A stretch of DNA of 64,000 bases from Herbaspirillum robiniae (GCF_002213415.1 NZ_NJGU01000006.1:62001-126000); one strand, 5' to 3'; positions 1 through 10,950 are shown, counted from the stretch's first letter. The notes: generated by a model not told the origin, from the letters alone. Numbers and translations: made by a program.

Positions 1-63
1 CGTGCGACTTAAACCACTCATCCACCTCTCCAGAATCCTGGTTCGCGTTTTGCGAAGCCGCTG

Positions 64-91
64 ATTATAGCAAGATTTTGCCGAAATCCAA
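64..91 (-). promoter_or_regulatory. Leftward sigma70-type promoter for a gene beyond the left edge
   Basis: On the minus strand TTGGAT (86-91) and TATAAT (64-69) are separated by 16 bp. Transcription would start near 57 and run out of the window, so the gene served is not visible. The call rests only on the hexamers and spacing. Confidence 0.5.
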
Positions 92-124
92 GCTTTTTCA
101 GCGTTTTTTCACACCCGGCAATGA

Positions 125-174
125 AAAAGCCGGTGGAGCGGGCTCGAATGCTGCATGCGCCCTGCTCCACCGGC
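125..174 (-). terminator. Rho-independent terminator of acs
   Basis: An 11-bp perfect stem (129-139 with 164-174) is extended by GGGC (140-143), which can pair inside the loop. In the leftward direction it is followed by five T. It lies about 55 bp past the acs stop codon. Confidence 0.75.
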
Positions 175-227
175 GTCTCCGATCGCGCCGCTGCGCGCGA
201 CCGGGTTCTACTGCTCATCCATTGCGC

Positions 228-2210
<1,983 letters not shown>

Positions 2211-2638
2211 GATAGTCTCCAGAGGATAATTTTTGCTTTCCGCAGAACATAGGCCGCTTCACTTACTCAGTCCTTACACAACAGGCAATGTTCCCGGCCG
2301 GGAACGCCGCTGCGACAGGGCTTTGCGGGCGATGGCCCGGCCGGTGCGGGAAGACGGCACAACAGGTCCGGCACGGGTGAGCCCGGCGAAAACCGCATTC
2401 AGGGAGACCTGAATGATGTCGGGATGTTCACATTGCCTTCATTGTGGCACAGGCCGATGTTTCCCGCAGGCACTGCGCGGCTCGCATTCGGCGGCGATTT
2501 CTCTTGCGCGCCGCCGCGAGCCGGTGCGCAAGGCCGTGTAAAATACGGCCCCAAATTCGAGGCCGATCGCGCAGTGCGATCGGGACAATCGGATCCAGCC
2601 ATACCTCGCCAGAATCAAGCATCCAGCCATCGACTTTC
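2211..2638. promoter_or_regulatory. Divergent acs / yqhA-like control region with palindromes
   Basis: This 428-bp gap holds no convincing gene. It contains a perfect 16-bp palindrome, GTTCCCGGCCGGGAAC, at 2290-2305, about 80 bp upstream of the acs start. A perfect 8-bp stem with a GAGA loop lies at 2396-2415. A TAAAAT hexamer at 2539-2544 is a possible rightward -10. The palindrome has operator-like symmetry, but I cannot name a regulator. Confidence 0.45.
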
Positions 2639-3262
2639 ATGAAAGATCCGAAACCCCAATCCCCCCGCAAGATCGGCATCCTGCCCAACCTGATTTTCAT
2701 GAGCCGCTGGTTGCAACTGCCGCTCTACCTGGGCCTGATCCTGGCGCAGTGCGTCTATGTCTATCACTTCTGGGTGGAGCTGTCGGACCTGATCGGCGCC
2801 GCCATGGGCAACGCCGCTTCGCTGGATCACATCCTGGACGCCGTGGCCATTACCGGCGCGCCGCGTCCGGAAAAGCTCAACGAGCAGACCATCATGCTGG
2901 TGGTGCTGGCGCTGATCGACGTGGTGATGATTTCCAACCTGCTGATCATGGTGATCGTGGGCGGCTACGAGACCTTCGTCTCGCGCATGAACCTCGAAGG
3001 CCACCCCGACCAGCCGGAATGGCTGTCGCACGTGAACGCCTCGGTGCTGAAGGTGAAGCTGGCCACGGCCATCATCGGCATCTCCTCGATCCACCTGCTG
3101 AAGACCTTCATCAACGCCAACCTGTACGACGTCAAGACGCTGCTGGCGCAGACCGGCATCCACGTGACCTTCCTTGTTTCCGCCATGGCCATCGCATATT
3201 GCGACAAGCTGATGGCACATCCCGCGCCGCCGTCTTCTGATTCGCCTGACAAGCCTCACTGA
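2639..3262 (+). CDS. YqhA/UPF0114 (TIGR00645) family inner-membrane protein
   Basis: A 207-aa protein of the YqhA-type UPF0114 family, whose biochemical role is not established. Hydrophobic segments lie near residues 22-45, 85-107 and 135-155, plus a final one near residues 170-190. The sequence MSRWLQLPLYLGL near the N-terminus and the central segment VVMISNLLIMVIVGGYETFV are typical of the family. An ATG at 2639 was chosen over upstream in-frame codons because the family N-terminus begins here and the upstream residues are arginine-rich noise. The gene ends 33 bp before the fumarase gene, so the two probably share a transcript. Family assignment is from memory and fairly secure; function is unknown. 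Confidence 0.8.
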   Translation: MKDPKPQSPRKIGILPNLIFMSRWLQLPLYLGLILAQCVYVYHFWVELSDLIGAAMGNAASLDHILDAVAITGAPRPEKLNEQTIMLVVLALIDVVMISNLLIMVIVGGYETFVSRMNLEGHPDQPEWLSHVNASVLKVKLATAIIGISSIHLLKTFINANLYDVKTLLAQTGIHVTFLVSAMAIAYCDKLMAHPAPPSSDSPDKPH

Positions 3263-3295
3263 CGACACCCCATTCCAAACCCGAGAGAACCAGCC

Positions 3296-4837
3296 ATGAC
3301 CATCATCAAGCAAGACGATCTCATCGAATCCGTAGCCGCCGCGCTGCAGTACATCAGCTACTACCACCCGGTGGACTACATCCAGCACCTGGCGCGCGCC
3401 TATGAGGCCGAGCAGAACCCGGCCGCCAAGGACGCCATCGCCCAGATCCTGACCAACTCGCGCATGTGCGCCGAGGGCAAGCGCCCGATCTGCCAGGACA
3501 CCGGCATCGTCAACGTGTTCCTGAAGGTGGGCATGGGCGTGCGCTTCGAAGGCTTCAGCGGTTCGATCGCCGACGCCGTCAACGAAGGTGTGCGCCAGGG
3601 CTACATGCACCCGGACAACGTGCTGCGCGCCTCGATCGTGGCCGACCCGCAGTTCGAGCGCAAGAACACCAAGGACAACACCCCGGCCGTGATCCACATG
3701 GAGCTGGTGCCGGGCAATACGGTGGACGTGCGCATCGCCGCCAAGGGCGGCGGCTCGGAAAACAAGACCAAGTTCGTGATGCTGAACCCGTCCGACAACC
3801 TGGTGGACTGGGTCCTGAAGACGGTGCCGACCATGGGCGCCGGCTGGTGCCCGCCGGGCATGCTGGGCATCGGCATCGGCGGCACCGCCGAGAAGGCCAT
3901 GCTGATGGCCAAGGAAGTGCTGATGGACGACATCGACATGTACGAGTTGAAGAAGCGCGGCCCCAACAACAAGACCGAAGAGCTGCGCATCGAACTGTGC
4001 GACAAGGTCAACGCGCTGGGCATTGGTGCGCAAGGCCTGGGCGGCCTGACCACGGTACTGGACGTGAAGATCATGATGCACCCGACGCACGCCGCCTCCA
4101 AGCCGGTCGCCATGATCCCCAACTGCGCCGCCACCCGCCACGGCCACTTCGTGCTGGACGGCTCGGGCCCGGCCTACATGGAACCGCCGTCGCTGTCGGA
4201 ATGGCCGGAAGTGCACTGGGTGCCGGACACCGAGAAATCCAAGCGCGTGAACCTGGACACGCTGACCAAGGAAGAAGTCGCTTCCTGGAAACCGGGCCAG
4301 ACCCTGCTGCTGAACGGCAAGATGCTGACCGGCCGCGACGCCGCGCACAAGCGCATCCAGGACATGCTGGCCCGTGGCGAGAAGCTGCCGGTGGACTTCA
4401 CCAACCGCGTGATCTACTACGTCGGCCCGGTCGATCCGGTGCGCGACGAAGTGGTGGGCCCGGCCGGCCCGACCACCGCGACCCGCATGGACAAGTTCAC
4501 CGACATGATGCTGGAGCAGACCGGCCTGATCTCGATGATCGGCAAGTCCGAGCGCGGCCCGACCGCGATCGAGGCGATCAAGAAGCACAAGTCGGCTTAC
4601 CTGATGGCGGTGGGCGGCTCGGCTTACCTGGTGTCCAAGGCGATCAAGTCGGCCAAGGTGCTGGGCTTCGCCGACCTGGGCATGGAAGCGATCTACGAGT
4701 TCGACGTCAAGGACATGCCGGTCACGGTGGCGGTCGACGCCAACGGCATCTCGGTGCACAACACCGGCCCGGCGGAATGGAAAGAGAAGATCGCGCAAAG
4801 CGTCTCCCTGTCCAAGATCCCCGTGACCACGGCCTGA
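3296..4837 (+). CDS. fumA: Class I fumarate hydratase (iron-sulfur type)
   Basis: Interconverts fumarate and L-malate in the TCA cycle with an oxygen-labile [4Fe-4S] cluster. The 513-aa length fits single-chain class I enzymes. Cluster-ligand cysteine motifs are visible as CQDTG (Cys66), AGWCPPG and IPNCAATRHGH, and the C-terminal beta domain ends normally. The start is ATG at 3296 with GAGAGA upstream. The window also encodes class II fumC, so the organism has an iron-dependent and an iron-independent isozyme, a pairing known to buffer oxidative or iron stress. The product could equally be labelled FumB; sequence alone does not separate them. Class assignment is secure. Confidence 0.95.
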   Translation: MTIIKQDDLIESVAAALQYISYYHPVDYIQHLARAYEAEQNPAAKDAIAQILTNSRMCAEGKRPICQDTGIVNVFLKVGMGVRFEGFSGSIADAVNEGVRQGYMHPDNVLRASIVADPQFERKNTKDNTPAVIHMELVPGNTVDVRIAAKGGGSENKTKFVMLNPSDNLVDWVLKTVPTMGAGWCPPGMLGIGIGGTAEKAMLMAKEVLMDDIDMYELKKRGPNNKTEELRIELCDKVNALGIGAQGLGGLTTVLDVKIMMHPTHAASKPVAMIPNCAATRHGHFVLDGSGPAYMEPPSLSEWPEVHWVPDTEKSKRVNLDTLTKEEVASWKPGQTLLLNGKMLTGRDAAHKRIQDMLARGEKLPVDFTNRVIYYVGPVDPVRDEVVGPAGPTTATRMDKFTDMMLEQTGLISMIGKSERGPTAIEAIKKHKSAYLMAVGGSAYLVSKAIKSAKVLGFADLGMEAIYEFDVKDMPVTVAVDANGISVHNTGPAEWKEKIAQSVSLSKIPVTTA

Positions 4838-4892
4838 TCGCGCGCGCGTCGTTCGATCTGGCAGGCATCATCGCGGGAGAAAATTCGGTAAC

Positions 4893-5777
4893 ATGAAGCA
4901 ATCAGGTTCCATGGTTTCTTCCGCGATGACGCAGACAGACAAGGCAGTTCCCCCAATGCCGACGGCAGCCGACGCTGCCGTCGGCATTTTCGATTCCGGC
5001 GTCGGCGGCCTGTCGGTGCTGCGCCATGTGCACGCCGCCCTGCCCCGCGAACAGCTGCTCTACTTCGCCGACTCCGGCTACGCGCCCTACGGCGACCGGA
5101 CCGAAGAAGAAATCGTGGCGCGTTCGCTGGCGATTGCCTCCTTCTTCATCGAGCGCCGGGTCAAGGCGCTGGTGGTGGCCTGCAATACCGCCACCGCCGC
5201 CGCGATCCAGGCCATCCGCGAACGCTGGCCACAGCTGGTGGTGGTCGGCATCGAGCCCGGCCTGAAACCGGCGGCGCAACAGACCCGAAGCGGTGTAGTC
5301 GGGGTACTGGCCACACGCAGCACGCTGGCCAGCAAGCGTTTCGCGCTGCTGCAGCAGCAGATGGAAAACCAGTACAAGGTGCGCTACCTGCCGCAGGCGT
5401 GCGTCGGGCTGGTGGACCTGATCGAAAAGGGCGAGCTGCATTCGCCGGCCACGGTGGGCTTGCTGGAGCGCTATCTCGCGCCGCTGCTGGCGCAACAGGC
5501 CGACACGCTGGTGCTCGGCTGCACGCACTATCCCTTCGTGCGCGAAGCCATCGAAAGCGTCTGCCGGCGGCTGGCGACCAGCGTGCCGGCGATCGTCGAT
5601 ACCGGCGACGCCGTCACGCGGCAACTGGTGCGGCTGCTGGAAGCCGACGGCCTGCTGGCCGATGCCCCGCAGGGATCGCTGGCCGGTTACACCACCGCCA
5701 GCCAATCGACGCTGGAGCAGGCTTTCGCCACCCTGCTGCGCCTGCGCCCCGAAGTGCATGCGTTGGGGCAAGGCTAG
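4893..5777 (+). CDS. murI: Glutamate racemase
   Basis: Makes D-glutamate for peptidoglycan from L-glutamate, without a cofactor, in the cytoplasm. The two catalytic cysteines are visible as VVACNTATA (Cys97) and VLGCTHYPF (Cys210), and the N-terminal motif GIFDSGVGGLSV is present. Length is 294 aa, or about 264 if translation began nearer the conserved core. The ATG at 4893 is the first in-frame ATG; GGGAGA lies about 13 bp upstream, so a start at a later Met (residue 7 or 12) is possible. The gene lies 55 bp after fumA on the same strand and may be cotranscribed. Confidence 0.95.
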   Translation: MKQSGSMVSSAMTQTDKAVPPMPTAADAAVGIFDSGVGGLSVLRHVHAALPREQLLYFADSGYAPYGDRTEEEIVARSLAIASFFIERRVKALVVACNTATAAAIQAIRERWPQLVVVGIEPGLKPAAQQTRSGVVGVLATRSTLASKRFALLQQQMENQYKVRYLPQACVGLVDLIEKGELHSPATVGLLERYLAPLLAQQADTLVLGCTHYPFVREAIESVCRRLATSVPAIVDTGDAVTRQLVRLLEADGLLADAPQGSLAGYTTASQSTLEQAFATLLRLRPEVHALGQG

Positions 5778-6060
5778 GCACACGCCTGCCCTCTGCCCTG
5801 CCCGCCATGCCTACTGCGTGCGGAACGGCAAATGCGCGGCGGATGAGTTTGCATCGGCGTTTGCGCCGGCAAGTCCAGGTGTTGTCATTGTTCGTATCCC
5901 TTGACACCGGCGAACCGCGCGGCTTAGCCTGCAGCCATTGCCTTATTTCGTCATCGCGTCCACGCATCGGAAAAAAAACCGGCAAAGCCGGCGTTTTGCC
6001 GTGCCCGATGCGCGCTTTGGCGGCCCCGGGAGGAATGTTGGAAAGAAATCGGGAATTTAG
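5778..6060. other. Non-coding gap between murI and the tRNA-His promoter
   Basis: No convincing coding sequence. A small hairpin, CCGGC-AAA-GCCGG (5979-5991), is flanked by eight A on the left and by CGTTTT on the right. It could end murI transcription rightward and would be a stronger terminator leftward. I see nothing else in this stretch. Confidence 0.5.
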
Positions 6061-6089
6061 TTGCCATCCTTGGCAAAGCTTTATATAAT
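6061..6089 (+). promoter_or_regulatory. Promoter of tRNA-His
   Basis: TTGCCA (6061-6066) and a perfect TATAAT (6084-6089) are separated by 17 bp. The predicted start near 6096 lies about 50 bp before the tRNA. It is among the best sigma70-type promoters in the window. Confidence 0.85.
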
Positions 6090-6144
6090 CGTGCGCTTCA
6101 CTGATGACGGGCAGTAATTCAACCCCAAGCATCGGTGCATCAGT

Positions 6145-6221
6145 GGTGGCTGTAGCTCAGTTGGTAGAGTCCAGGATTGTGATTCCTGTCGTCGTGGGTT
6201 CGAGTCCCATCAGCCACCCCA
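6145..6221 (+). tRNA. tRNA-His (anticodon GTG)
   Basis: All arms fold. The acceptor stem includes the extra G at position -1 paired with C73, the hallmark of tRNA-His. The anticodon GTG lies at 6179-6181 inside loop TTGTGAT, the T arm has GGTTCGAGTCC, and CCA (6219-6221) is encoded. The sequence closely follows the E. coli tRNA-His pattern. A dedicated promoter lies upstream and a terminator downstream. Confidence 0.98.
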
Positions 6222-6260
6222 CCGGATTCAGCGGATCGCGCAACACGGATCTGCAAGCAA

Positions 6261-6285
6261 AAAGAGCCTTGAGGCTCTTTTTTTT
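6261..6285 (+). terminator. Terminator of tRNA-His
   Basis: AAAGAGCC (6261-6268) and GGCTCTTT (6273-6280) form a perfect 8-bp stem with a TTGA loop, and the run of T continues to 6285. It lies 40 bp after the tRNA. Confidence 0.88.
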
Positions 6286-6390
6286 CGTCCATACGTCGTG
6301 GTCGACTTGCCGCGTATCGCATATCTCTTAGATGCATCATGGATGCGGTTGCATGCAGCGGCGCGCATGACCTTGCCCTCCTCCCCGTCG

Positions 6391-6428
6391 AAAAAAAGTC
6401 CGCATGCCCTGGCAAGGGCAATGCGGAC
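6391..6428 (-). terminator. Terminator of the fimbrial operon
   Basis: GTCCGCAT (6398-6405) pairs with ATGCGGAC (6421-6428), extended by GCCC/GGGC with one bulged base. Leftward it is followed by seven T. It lies 45 bp past the usher stop codon. Confidence 0.78.
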
Positions 6429-6472
6429 ATCTTTTCCATGCTCGCGCGAATCGGGCGACCGCTGCGCGTCGA

Positions 6473-9091
6473 TCAGGACTTGCCGGCGGCTCCGCCTTCC
6501 CGGCTGACCATCTCGGGCGCGTTCTTGCGCTTGACCACCTCGGCCGGGGTCTCGCAGGTCGCGCTGATCTGTTCCATCACCGCGTCCTTGCTCACCTTGC
6601 CGCGCACACTCACGGCATAGTCGAGCGAGCACTGCTCCTTGCGCCCATTTCCCCACTTCACGTTCAATGCGCCGGCCTCCTGCTCCGCCAGCCGCACGAA
6701 AATGATGCCGCCCTGGCCGGCCATGCCGACCACGTTGTTGCGCTCGTCTCGCACCTCGGCGCCGAACGGCACGGGATCGCCGCCGGACTGGATGGCCTTG
6801 ATCAGCAACGAACGGCCGCTGGCGGTTTCATATTTCATCAGCACCACGGCGCCGGCATAAGGCGCCACGCGCTGGCTGGTGACCTTCATCTCGACATCGG
6901 TGGACGTGCCCTTGGGGTCCACGACGACTTCGTTGGTGCGATACGGCGTCAGGTAAGGAACCACCGCATAGCCGCTATCGCTCACGCGCACGCCGGAGCT
7001 GTTGACCATGGCGCCGCCCGCGGCCTGCGCCTCGACAATGGCGATGGTGTCGCCCAGCGCCTGCGACAGGATCACGCCGCCGGCGTGGGCGACCAGCGCC
7101 CCGGACACCTGCGCCGACATCTGGCGCGAGCCGCCGCTGCCGTAGCCGTAACTGCCGCCGATGGTGGCATACGGCGCACGGTATTGCGCATTGACGGACG
7201 AGTTGACGTTGCCCGGGTTCTTCGCGCTGCTCACGCCGTAGGAAAACGCGTTGTCCTCGCCTGCGGTGCCGTTCAGCGTAGCCTGCATGGCGGTTCCGCT
7301 GCGCGAATCGCGCGACATGCTGGTGCTGAGCATCGGTGAATATATCTCGCGCCCCAGCGGCAGCGACATGCTGGCGAAATACTGGGTGTTGGTCTGCCCG
7401 CTGGCAAGGTCGCGCTGACGCTGCAATGCAAGGCTATAGCTGGCGACACTCCAGTTGTTGCTGTATCCGATCTGGTATTGCGTGGTCGAACCCGGGCGGT
7501 TCCAATAGTTCAGCGACGAACCGGTGAGGTAGAACGACCCGCGTCCCTCGCCCAGGCGCTGGGTGATGTTGAGCTGGAACTGGCTGCGCTGGCGGTCTTG
7601 CAGCGCGAGGCTTTGTCCGCGATCGGCCAGCTGCTTCAACCCGATCAGGTCCTGCAGCCGCAAGAAGCCGCTGCTGGAGTAGCGATACGCGGCAAGGGTG
7701 AAGTTGGTATCGGTGCTCTCGAGGAACTTGCTGTAGTCCAGGCGCATGCTCTGGCCGTTGCGCGTATCGTTCTCACCGACCTTGGCATGGGACTGGGTGA
7801 CGCTGGCCGACATCGCGCCGATCGGCGTGCTGAAGGCGCTGCCGCCGGTCAGGGCCAGGTACTCCGGCGCAAGCTGCGTACCGCCGAACAGCGTCAGCTC
7901 ATTGGAAATCCCCCGTTCGTAAGTGGACTGTACGAAGTTGACGTCCTTGCCGGAACCATTGCTGCGGGTGCGACCGGCGATGACGCTGTAACGGTCGCTG
8001 CCCGGGCGCAGCAACTGCGCCACCGATGCGTACGGCACGCTGAAGCTCGATTGCGCGCCATCGGCTTCGGTGACCACCACCTGCAGGTCGCCGCCGAAAC
8101 CGGTCGGATTCAGGTCGGTGATCTCAAACTGTCCCGGCGATACGGTGGTCTCGTAGATCACGACGCCGTTCTGCGAGATACGCACCTTGGCGTTCGAACG
8201 CGCCACGCCACGCACCACCGGGGCATAACCGGTCTGGGATTCCGGCAACATGCGGGGGTCGGACGCCATCTGGACGCCACGATAGGAAATGCTGTCGAAC
8301 AACTGGCCTGAGGTAAAGAAGTCGCCGACGGTCAGCATGCTGCTCAAGGGCACGATGCTGCGCTGCGCGTAGGAAGCGATCGTCTGGAAGCGCGTGCCGC
8401 CGCTGGACTGCTTCATCACCGACGAGCTGTTGCGCAAACGCCAGTCGCCCAGATTGAGCCCGCCATTCAGGCCCAGATAATACGAGGTGTTGGTCTGCTC
8501 GCTGAAACTGGTGCGATAGGCGTTGAAGTTGTAGCTGAGCATGCCGGCCGTCACGCCCTTGTCCCACAGCTCGGGGCTGACATAACCGCGCGCGCTGCGG
8601 CGCATGGAAATCTGGGGGATACCGATGTCCATGCGCAGGTCGCCGCTGTCGAATTTCACCGTTGCATCGGGCACGATGTTTTCCAGCGCGAGGCAACTGT
8701 TGGCACCGGCCGCCTTGATCGTCTCGATGGTTTCCGGGCTCAGTTTTGCGAAATCCACACCGACGGCGTCGAGCAAAGAACGAGTGAAGCAGGCGCTGGC
8801 CTCATTTCCGTCGGCGGGAGTGCGAAAGACCACGTCCTGCCGCCCCATCCAGGCGCCGTTCACATAGAGATCCACGCGATAGCTGCCCGGAATCACCGGA
8901 TTGCTACCGCCAAAGCGGGAAGTGTCGATGCCGCCATGTCCATCGCGCCACAGAAAATCGTTCCCGAACTCTACCTGGGCCAATGTCGTCTTTTTCTCTG
9001 CATGCGCGAGATGCACATGCATAGCCGCCATGGCACCGAATACGACGGCGCAGAATGGTTTGAGCTGAAAATCGGAACGGCGGGTCTTCAT
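6473..9091 (-). CDS. Outer-membrane fimbrial usher (FimD/PapC family)
   Basis: Forms the outer-membrane pore that receives chaperone-pilin complexes and assembles the fimbria. The product is 872 aa, usual for ushers. It has a signal peptide (about residues 1-31, ending ...HLAHA) and a periplasmic N-domain with the FLW and YRVDLYVNG motifs. The beta-barrel contains QISMRRSARGYVSPELWDKG. The C-domain has two cysteines, KEQC and ATC, typical of the terminal disulfide. The ATG at 9089-9091 was preferred over longer in-frame starts because it begins the signal peptide; the ribosome site is weak. It is the last gene of a pilin-chaperone-usher operon, 79 bp after the chaperone gene. A tail of about 25 polar residues follows the last cysteine. 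Confidence 0.93.
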   Translation of the reverse strand: MKTRRSDFQLKPFCAVVFGAMAAMHVHLAHAEKKTTLAQVEFGNDFLWRDGHGGIDTSRFGGSNPVIPGSYRVDLYVNGAWMGRQDVVFRTPADGNEASACFTRSLLDAVGVDFAKLSPETIETIKAAGANSCLALENIVPDATVKFDSGDLRMDIGIPQISMRRSARGYVSPELWDKGVTAGMLSYNFNAYRTSFSEQTNTSYYLGLNGGLNLGDWRLRNSSSVMKQSSGGTRFQTIASYAQRSIVPLSSMLTVGDFFTSGQLFDSISYRGVQMASDPRMLPESQTGYAPVVRGVARSNAKVRISQNGVVIYETTVSPGQFEITDLNPTGFGGDLQVVVTEADGAQSSFSVPYASVAQLLRPGSDRYSVIAGRTRSNGSGKDVNFVQSTYERGISNELTLFGGTQLAPEYLALTGGSAFSTPIGAMSASVTQSHAKVGENDTRNGQSMRLDYSKFLESTDTNFTLAAYRYSSSGFLRLQDLIGLKQLADRGQSLALQDRQRSQFQLNITQRLGEGRGSFYLTGSSLNYWNRPGSTTQYQIGYSNNWSVASYSLALQRQRDLASGQTNTQYFASMSLPLGREIYSPMLSTSMSRDSRSGTAMQATLNGTAGEDNAFSYGVSSAKNPGNVNSSVNAQYRAPYATIGGSYGYGSGGSRQMSAQVSGALVAHAGGVILSQALGDTIAIVEAQAAGGAMVNSSGVRVSDSGYAVVPYLTPYRTNEVVVDPKGTSTDVEMKVTSQRVAPYAGAVVLMKYETASGRSLLIKAIQSGGDPVPFGAEVRDERNNVVGMAGQGGIIFVRLAEQEAGALNVKWGNGRKEQCSLDYAVSVRGKVSKDAVMEQISATCETPAEVVKRKNAPEMVSREGGAAGKS

Positions 9092-9170
9092 AGGGGGCAA
9101 TCGCAAACACATCAAACAAACATAAAAACCATGCGGCCTTGCCTTGACCGCACAACAGTGGACCAGCAAC

Positions 9171-9917
9171 TTACTTTGACACCTGCGTCTCGCCGGCGAT
9201 GGCAGCACCGAAGTCGTTGAGCCAGTTGTAGGTCAGTTTCAAGGGACCCGGAGGCAGCTCCCCGGCGTCCAGTGGGAAGCTGGCCGTCTTCATCGGCTCG
9301 ACCATGCCGCCGTCATCGTTGGTCACACTCTTGCCGCCTGCACCCTCGATCTTGAATCGCATGAAGCTCACGTGATAGGGCGTCGGGTTGCTCACTTCCA
9401 GCGAATAAGCTTTACCACCGGCCGACTTTGCCAGACTCCATTTGAGCTGAGCGGCGGCCTCTTGCACCTTCTCCTGAACATTGAGTTCCTTGGGGCGGAA
9501 GAACACCTTGATACGCGTGCGGAAGGCCATCTGGATGTAGTTGACATCTTCGTCGCTCGCCTTGGGTGGAACCTCCAGCATGTTCAGCCAGTACACCGAC
9601 TCGCGGTCCTGCGGCATGGGCGACTGGTTGTACAGCAGGCGCACGGTCTGTCCCTTGCCGGGATCGATCCGGAACATCGGCGGCGTCAGCACGAACGGCA
9701 CCTTGATCTGCTCGGGCGCGGCCTTGAGGTCGCCGTCGTCCAGTCAGACCTGCACCAGACCCGGTTGCGTTCCTTCGTTGCTCAGGCGGATCGTCACCTC
9801 CTTCTCATTCGAAGGAAAAACCACGCGCGTACCGTTGATGATCACGCTGGCCAATGCCGCGCCATGCAGCGACAAGGCCATCGCCGCCGCCACCGCGGCC
9901 CTCATGTATTTGTTCAT
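9171..9917 (-). pseudogene. Periplasmic fimbrial chaperone interrupted by an in-frame TGA
   Basis: Read through, the 248-codon frame is a complete PapD/FimC-type chaperone. It has a signal peptide ending near residue 23, the first Ig-like domain, and the motif TPPMFRIDPGKGQTVRLLYN leading into the G-strand and second domain. Codon 58 is TGA (9744-9746) where the family has tryptophan: the context LVQV-stop-LDDGD matches the usual VQ.W.DDG. A single TGG-to-TGA change explains it, with no frameshift. The 57-residue product would lack the pilin-binding site. A restart at the downstream GTG (9699-9701) would lack a signal peptide. The gene sits between the pilin and usher genes. It could be a genuine nonsense mutation or a base-call error. 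Confidence 0.85.
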
Positions 9918-9999
9918 TTACCGCTCCCCGAAAGACAATGGAAATGCTTGAATTAAGACGCATGAGCGCCCTCATCGAAACACTTCAAACCAGAAAATG

Positions 10000-10027
10000 C
10001 GGATGCCGACCGAACGGCCGGCATCCG
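10000..10027 (-). terminator. Hairpin after the pilin gene (probable partial terminator)
   Basis: CGGATGCCG (10000-10008) and CGGCATCCG (10019-10027) form a 9-bp stem, followed leftward by CATTTTC. It lies between pilin and chaperone genes, where partial termination or mRNA protection commonly keeps major pilin above its assembly factors. Confidence 0.6.
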
Positions 10028-10039
10028 ATATAAACAGGA

Positions 10040-10567
10040 TTAGTTGTAGACGACGGTGAAGCCGACCGAAGTGTCGGTCTTGCCGGCGGTAACGGTTGCA
10101 GCAGTCGCGTAGTACTGCGAGAACATGTTGATGGTGGCGCCACCAGAACTGATGTTGACCGAAGGAGTCTTGCCGCCATCCGCGCGTACCTTGGCGCCAG
10201 TCGAATCCAGCAGTTGGACTTGTACGTTAGCGGCCTTGCCTGCCGTTGCGGTCGCGATCTTCAGATTGCCGGTGGTGGTATCAACGTTCGGGCCAAGTTC
10301 GAACAGACCCGCCACCTTGGTGACGGTAGCCGGGCAGTTGGTCAGCGTTACCTGGAACGGCGTAGCACCGCCGACGTCGCCCACGGCCTTGAACTGGCTG
10401 GCCGACACGGAAGGCATTGCCACATTCAAAGCGCCGCCAGTGGCGTTGCTGATGGTGCAGGTCTGGTCGGTGATGTTGCCGGTGAAGTTGATGGTGAGGT
10501 CGGCTGCGGACGCGAACGCGGGAATCATTGCGGCGGCGAACAGCGAAACCAGGACGGTCTTTTTCAT
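10040..10567 (-). CDS. Major fimbrial subunit (type 1 pilin family)
   Basis: A 175-aa structural pilin secreted to the periplasm, then polymerised by donor-strand exchange. A clear signal peptide (1-21, ...AFASA) precedes the mature chain. Two cysteines at residues 37 and 78 match the conserved pilin disulfide. The C-terminus SVGFTVVYN has the alternating hydrophobic pattern with penultimate tyrosine recognised by chaperones. The ATG at 10565-10567 has GGAGTAACC upstream. It is the first gene of the leftward operon, with a leader of about 146 nt from the proposed promoter at 10720. Its disulfide need is notable because dsbB is transcribed divergently from a matching promoter. Confidence 0.93.
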   Translation of the reverse strand: MKKTVLVSLFAAAMIPAFASAADLTINFTGNITDQTCTISNATGGALNVAMPSVSASQFKAVGDVGGATPFQVTLTNCPATVTKVAGLFELGPNVDTTTGNLKIATATAGKAANVQVQLLDSTGAKVRADGGKTPSVNISSGGATINMFSQYYATAATVTAGKTDTSVGFTVVYN

Positions 10568-10719
10568 TGTTGGTTACTCCAGAAGATATAGGGAAGGTTT
10601 CAAGGGAAGGTTTCAGCGCGATGCGTCCGGCGTGACCGGCTGCGATTGCGCTTTTTCGCCTGTCTGATCATCGGAAGGATCGCTCCGGATCCGACGGGCC
10701 TGTGCGAAAACGCCATGGC

Positions 10720-10762
10720 ATCTTATTGAAGCGATCTGCGTTTTTACATAGGAAAATTCTCA
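10720..10762 (-). promoter_or_regulatory. Pilin promoter with RcsB-box-like operator
   Basis: On the minus strand TGAGAATTTTCCTA (10749-10762) matches 12 of 14 positions of the enterobacterial RcsAB box TAAGAATATTCCTA. Counting from the T after the box (10748), 22 nt separate it from the -10 TAAGAT (10720-10725). The box abuts where a -35 would lie and no good -35 exists, as expected of an activated promoter. Confidence 0.65.
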
Positions 10763-10950
10763 AAAGCCAAATGCGCACAAGTCATCGACGGCCACGTCAA
10801 GATGGCGATGAGGATGAGCGCCGTTGATTGCCGCGAAAAGAAAAAGCGAACTCCCGCTCACACACACGAGACCCGCGCACGAAACGCGACGACAAGTCGC
10901 AAGTACGTGCGAGCGGGGCACACAGGGCCGCAATTTGAGAATTTTCCTAT
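10748..10950. repeat. 17-bp perfect inverted repeat flanking 169 bp
   Basis: ATAGGAAAATTCTCAAA (10748-10764) recurs inverted at 10934-10950 without mismatch. Homology between the two sides continues outward through the -10 regions with pattern ACGC.GATC..TTC..TA.GAT, so each arm is part of a duplicated promoter module of about 50 bp rather than a bare repeat. Confidence 0.85.

Noticed and set aside
9744..9746. Selenocysteine at the chaperone TGA
   Set aside because: PapD-type chaperones have Trp here, not Cys, and no selenocysteine insertion hairpin is evident just downstream; a Trp-to-stop change is simpler.
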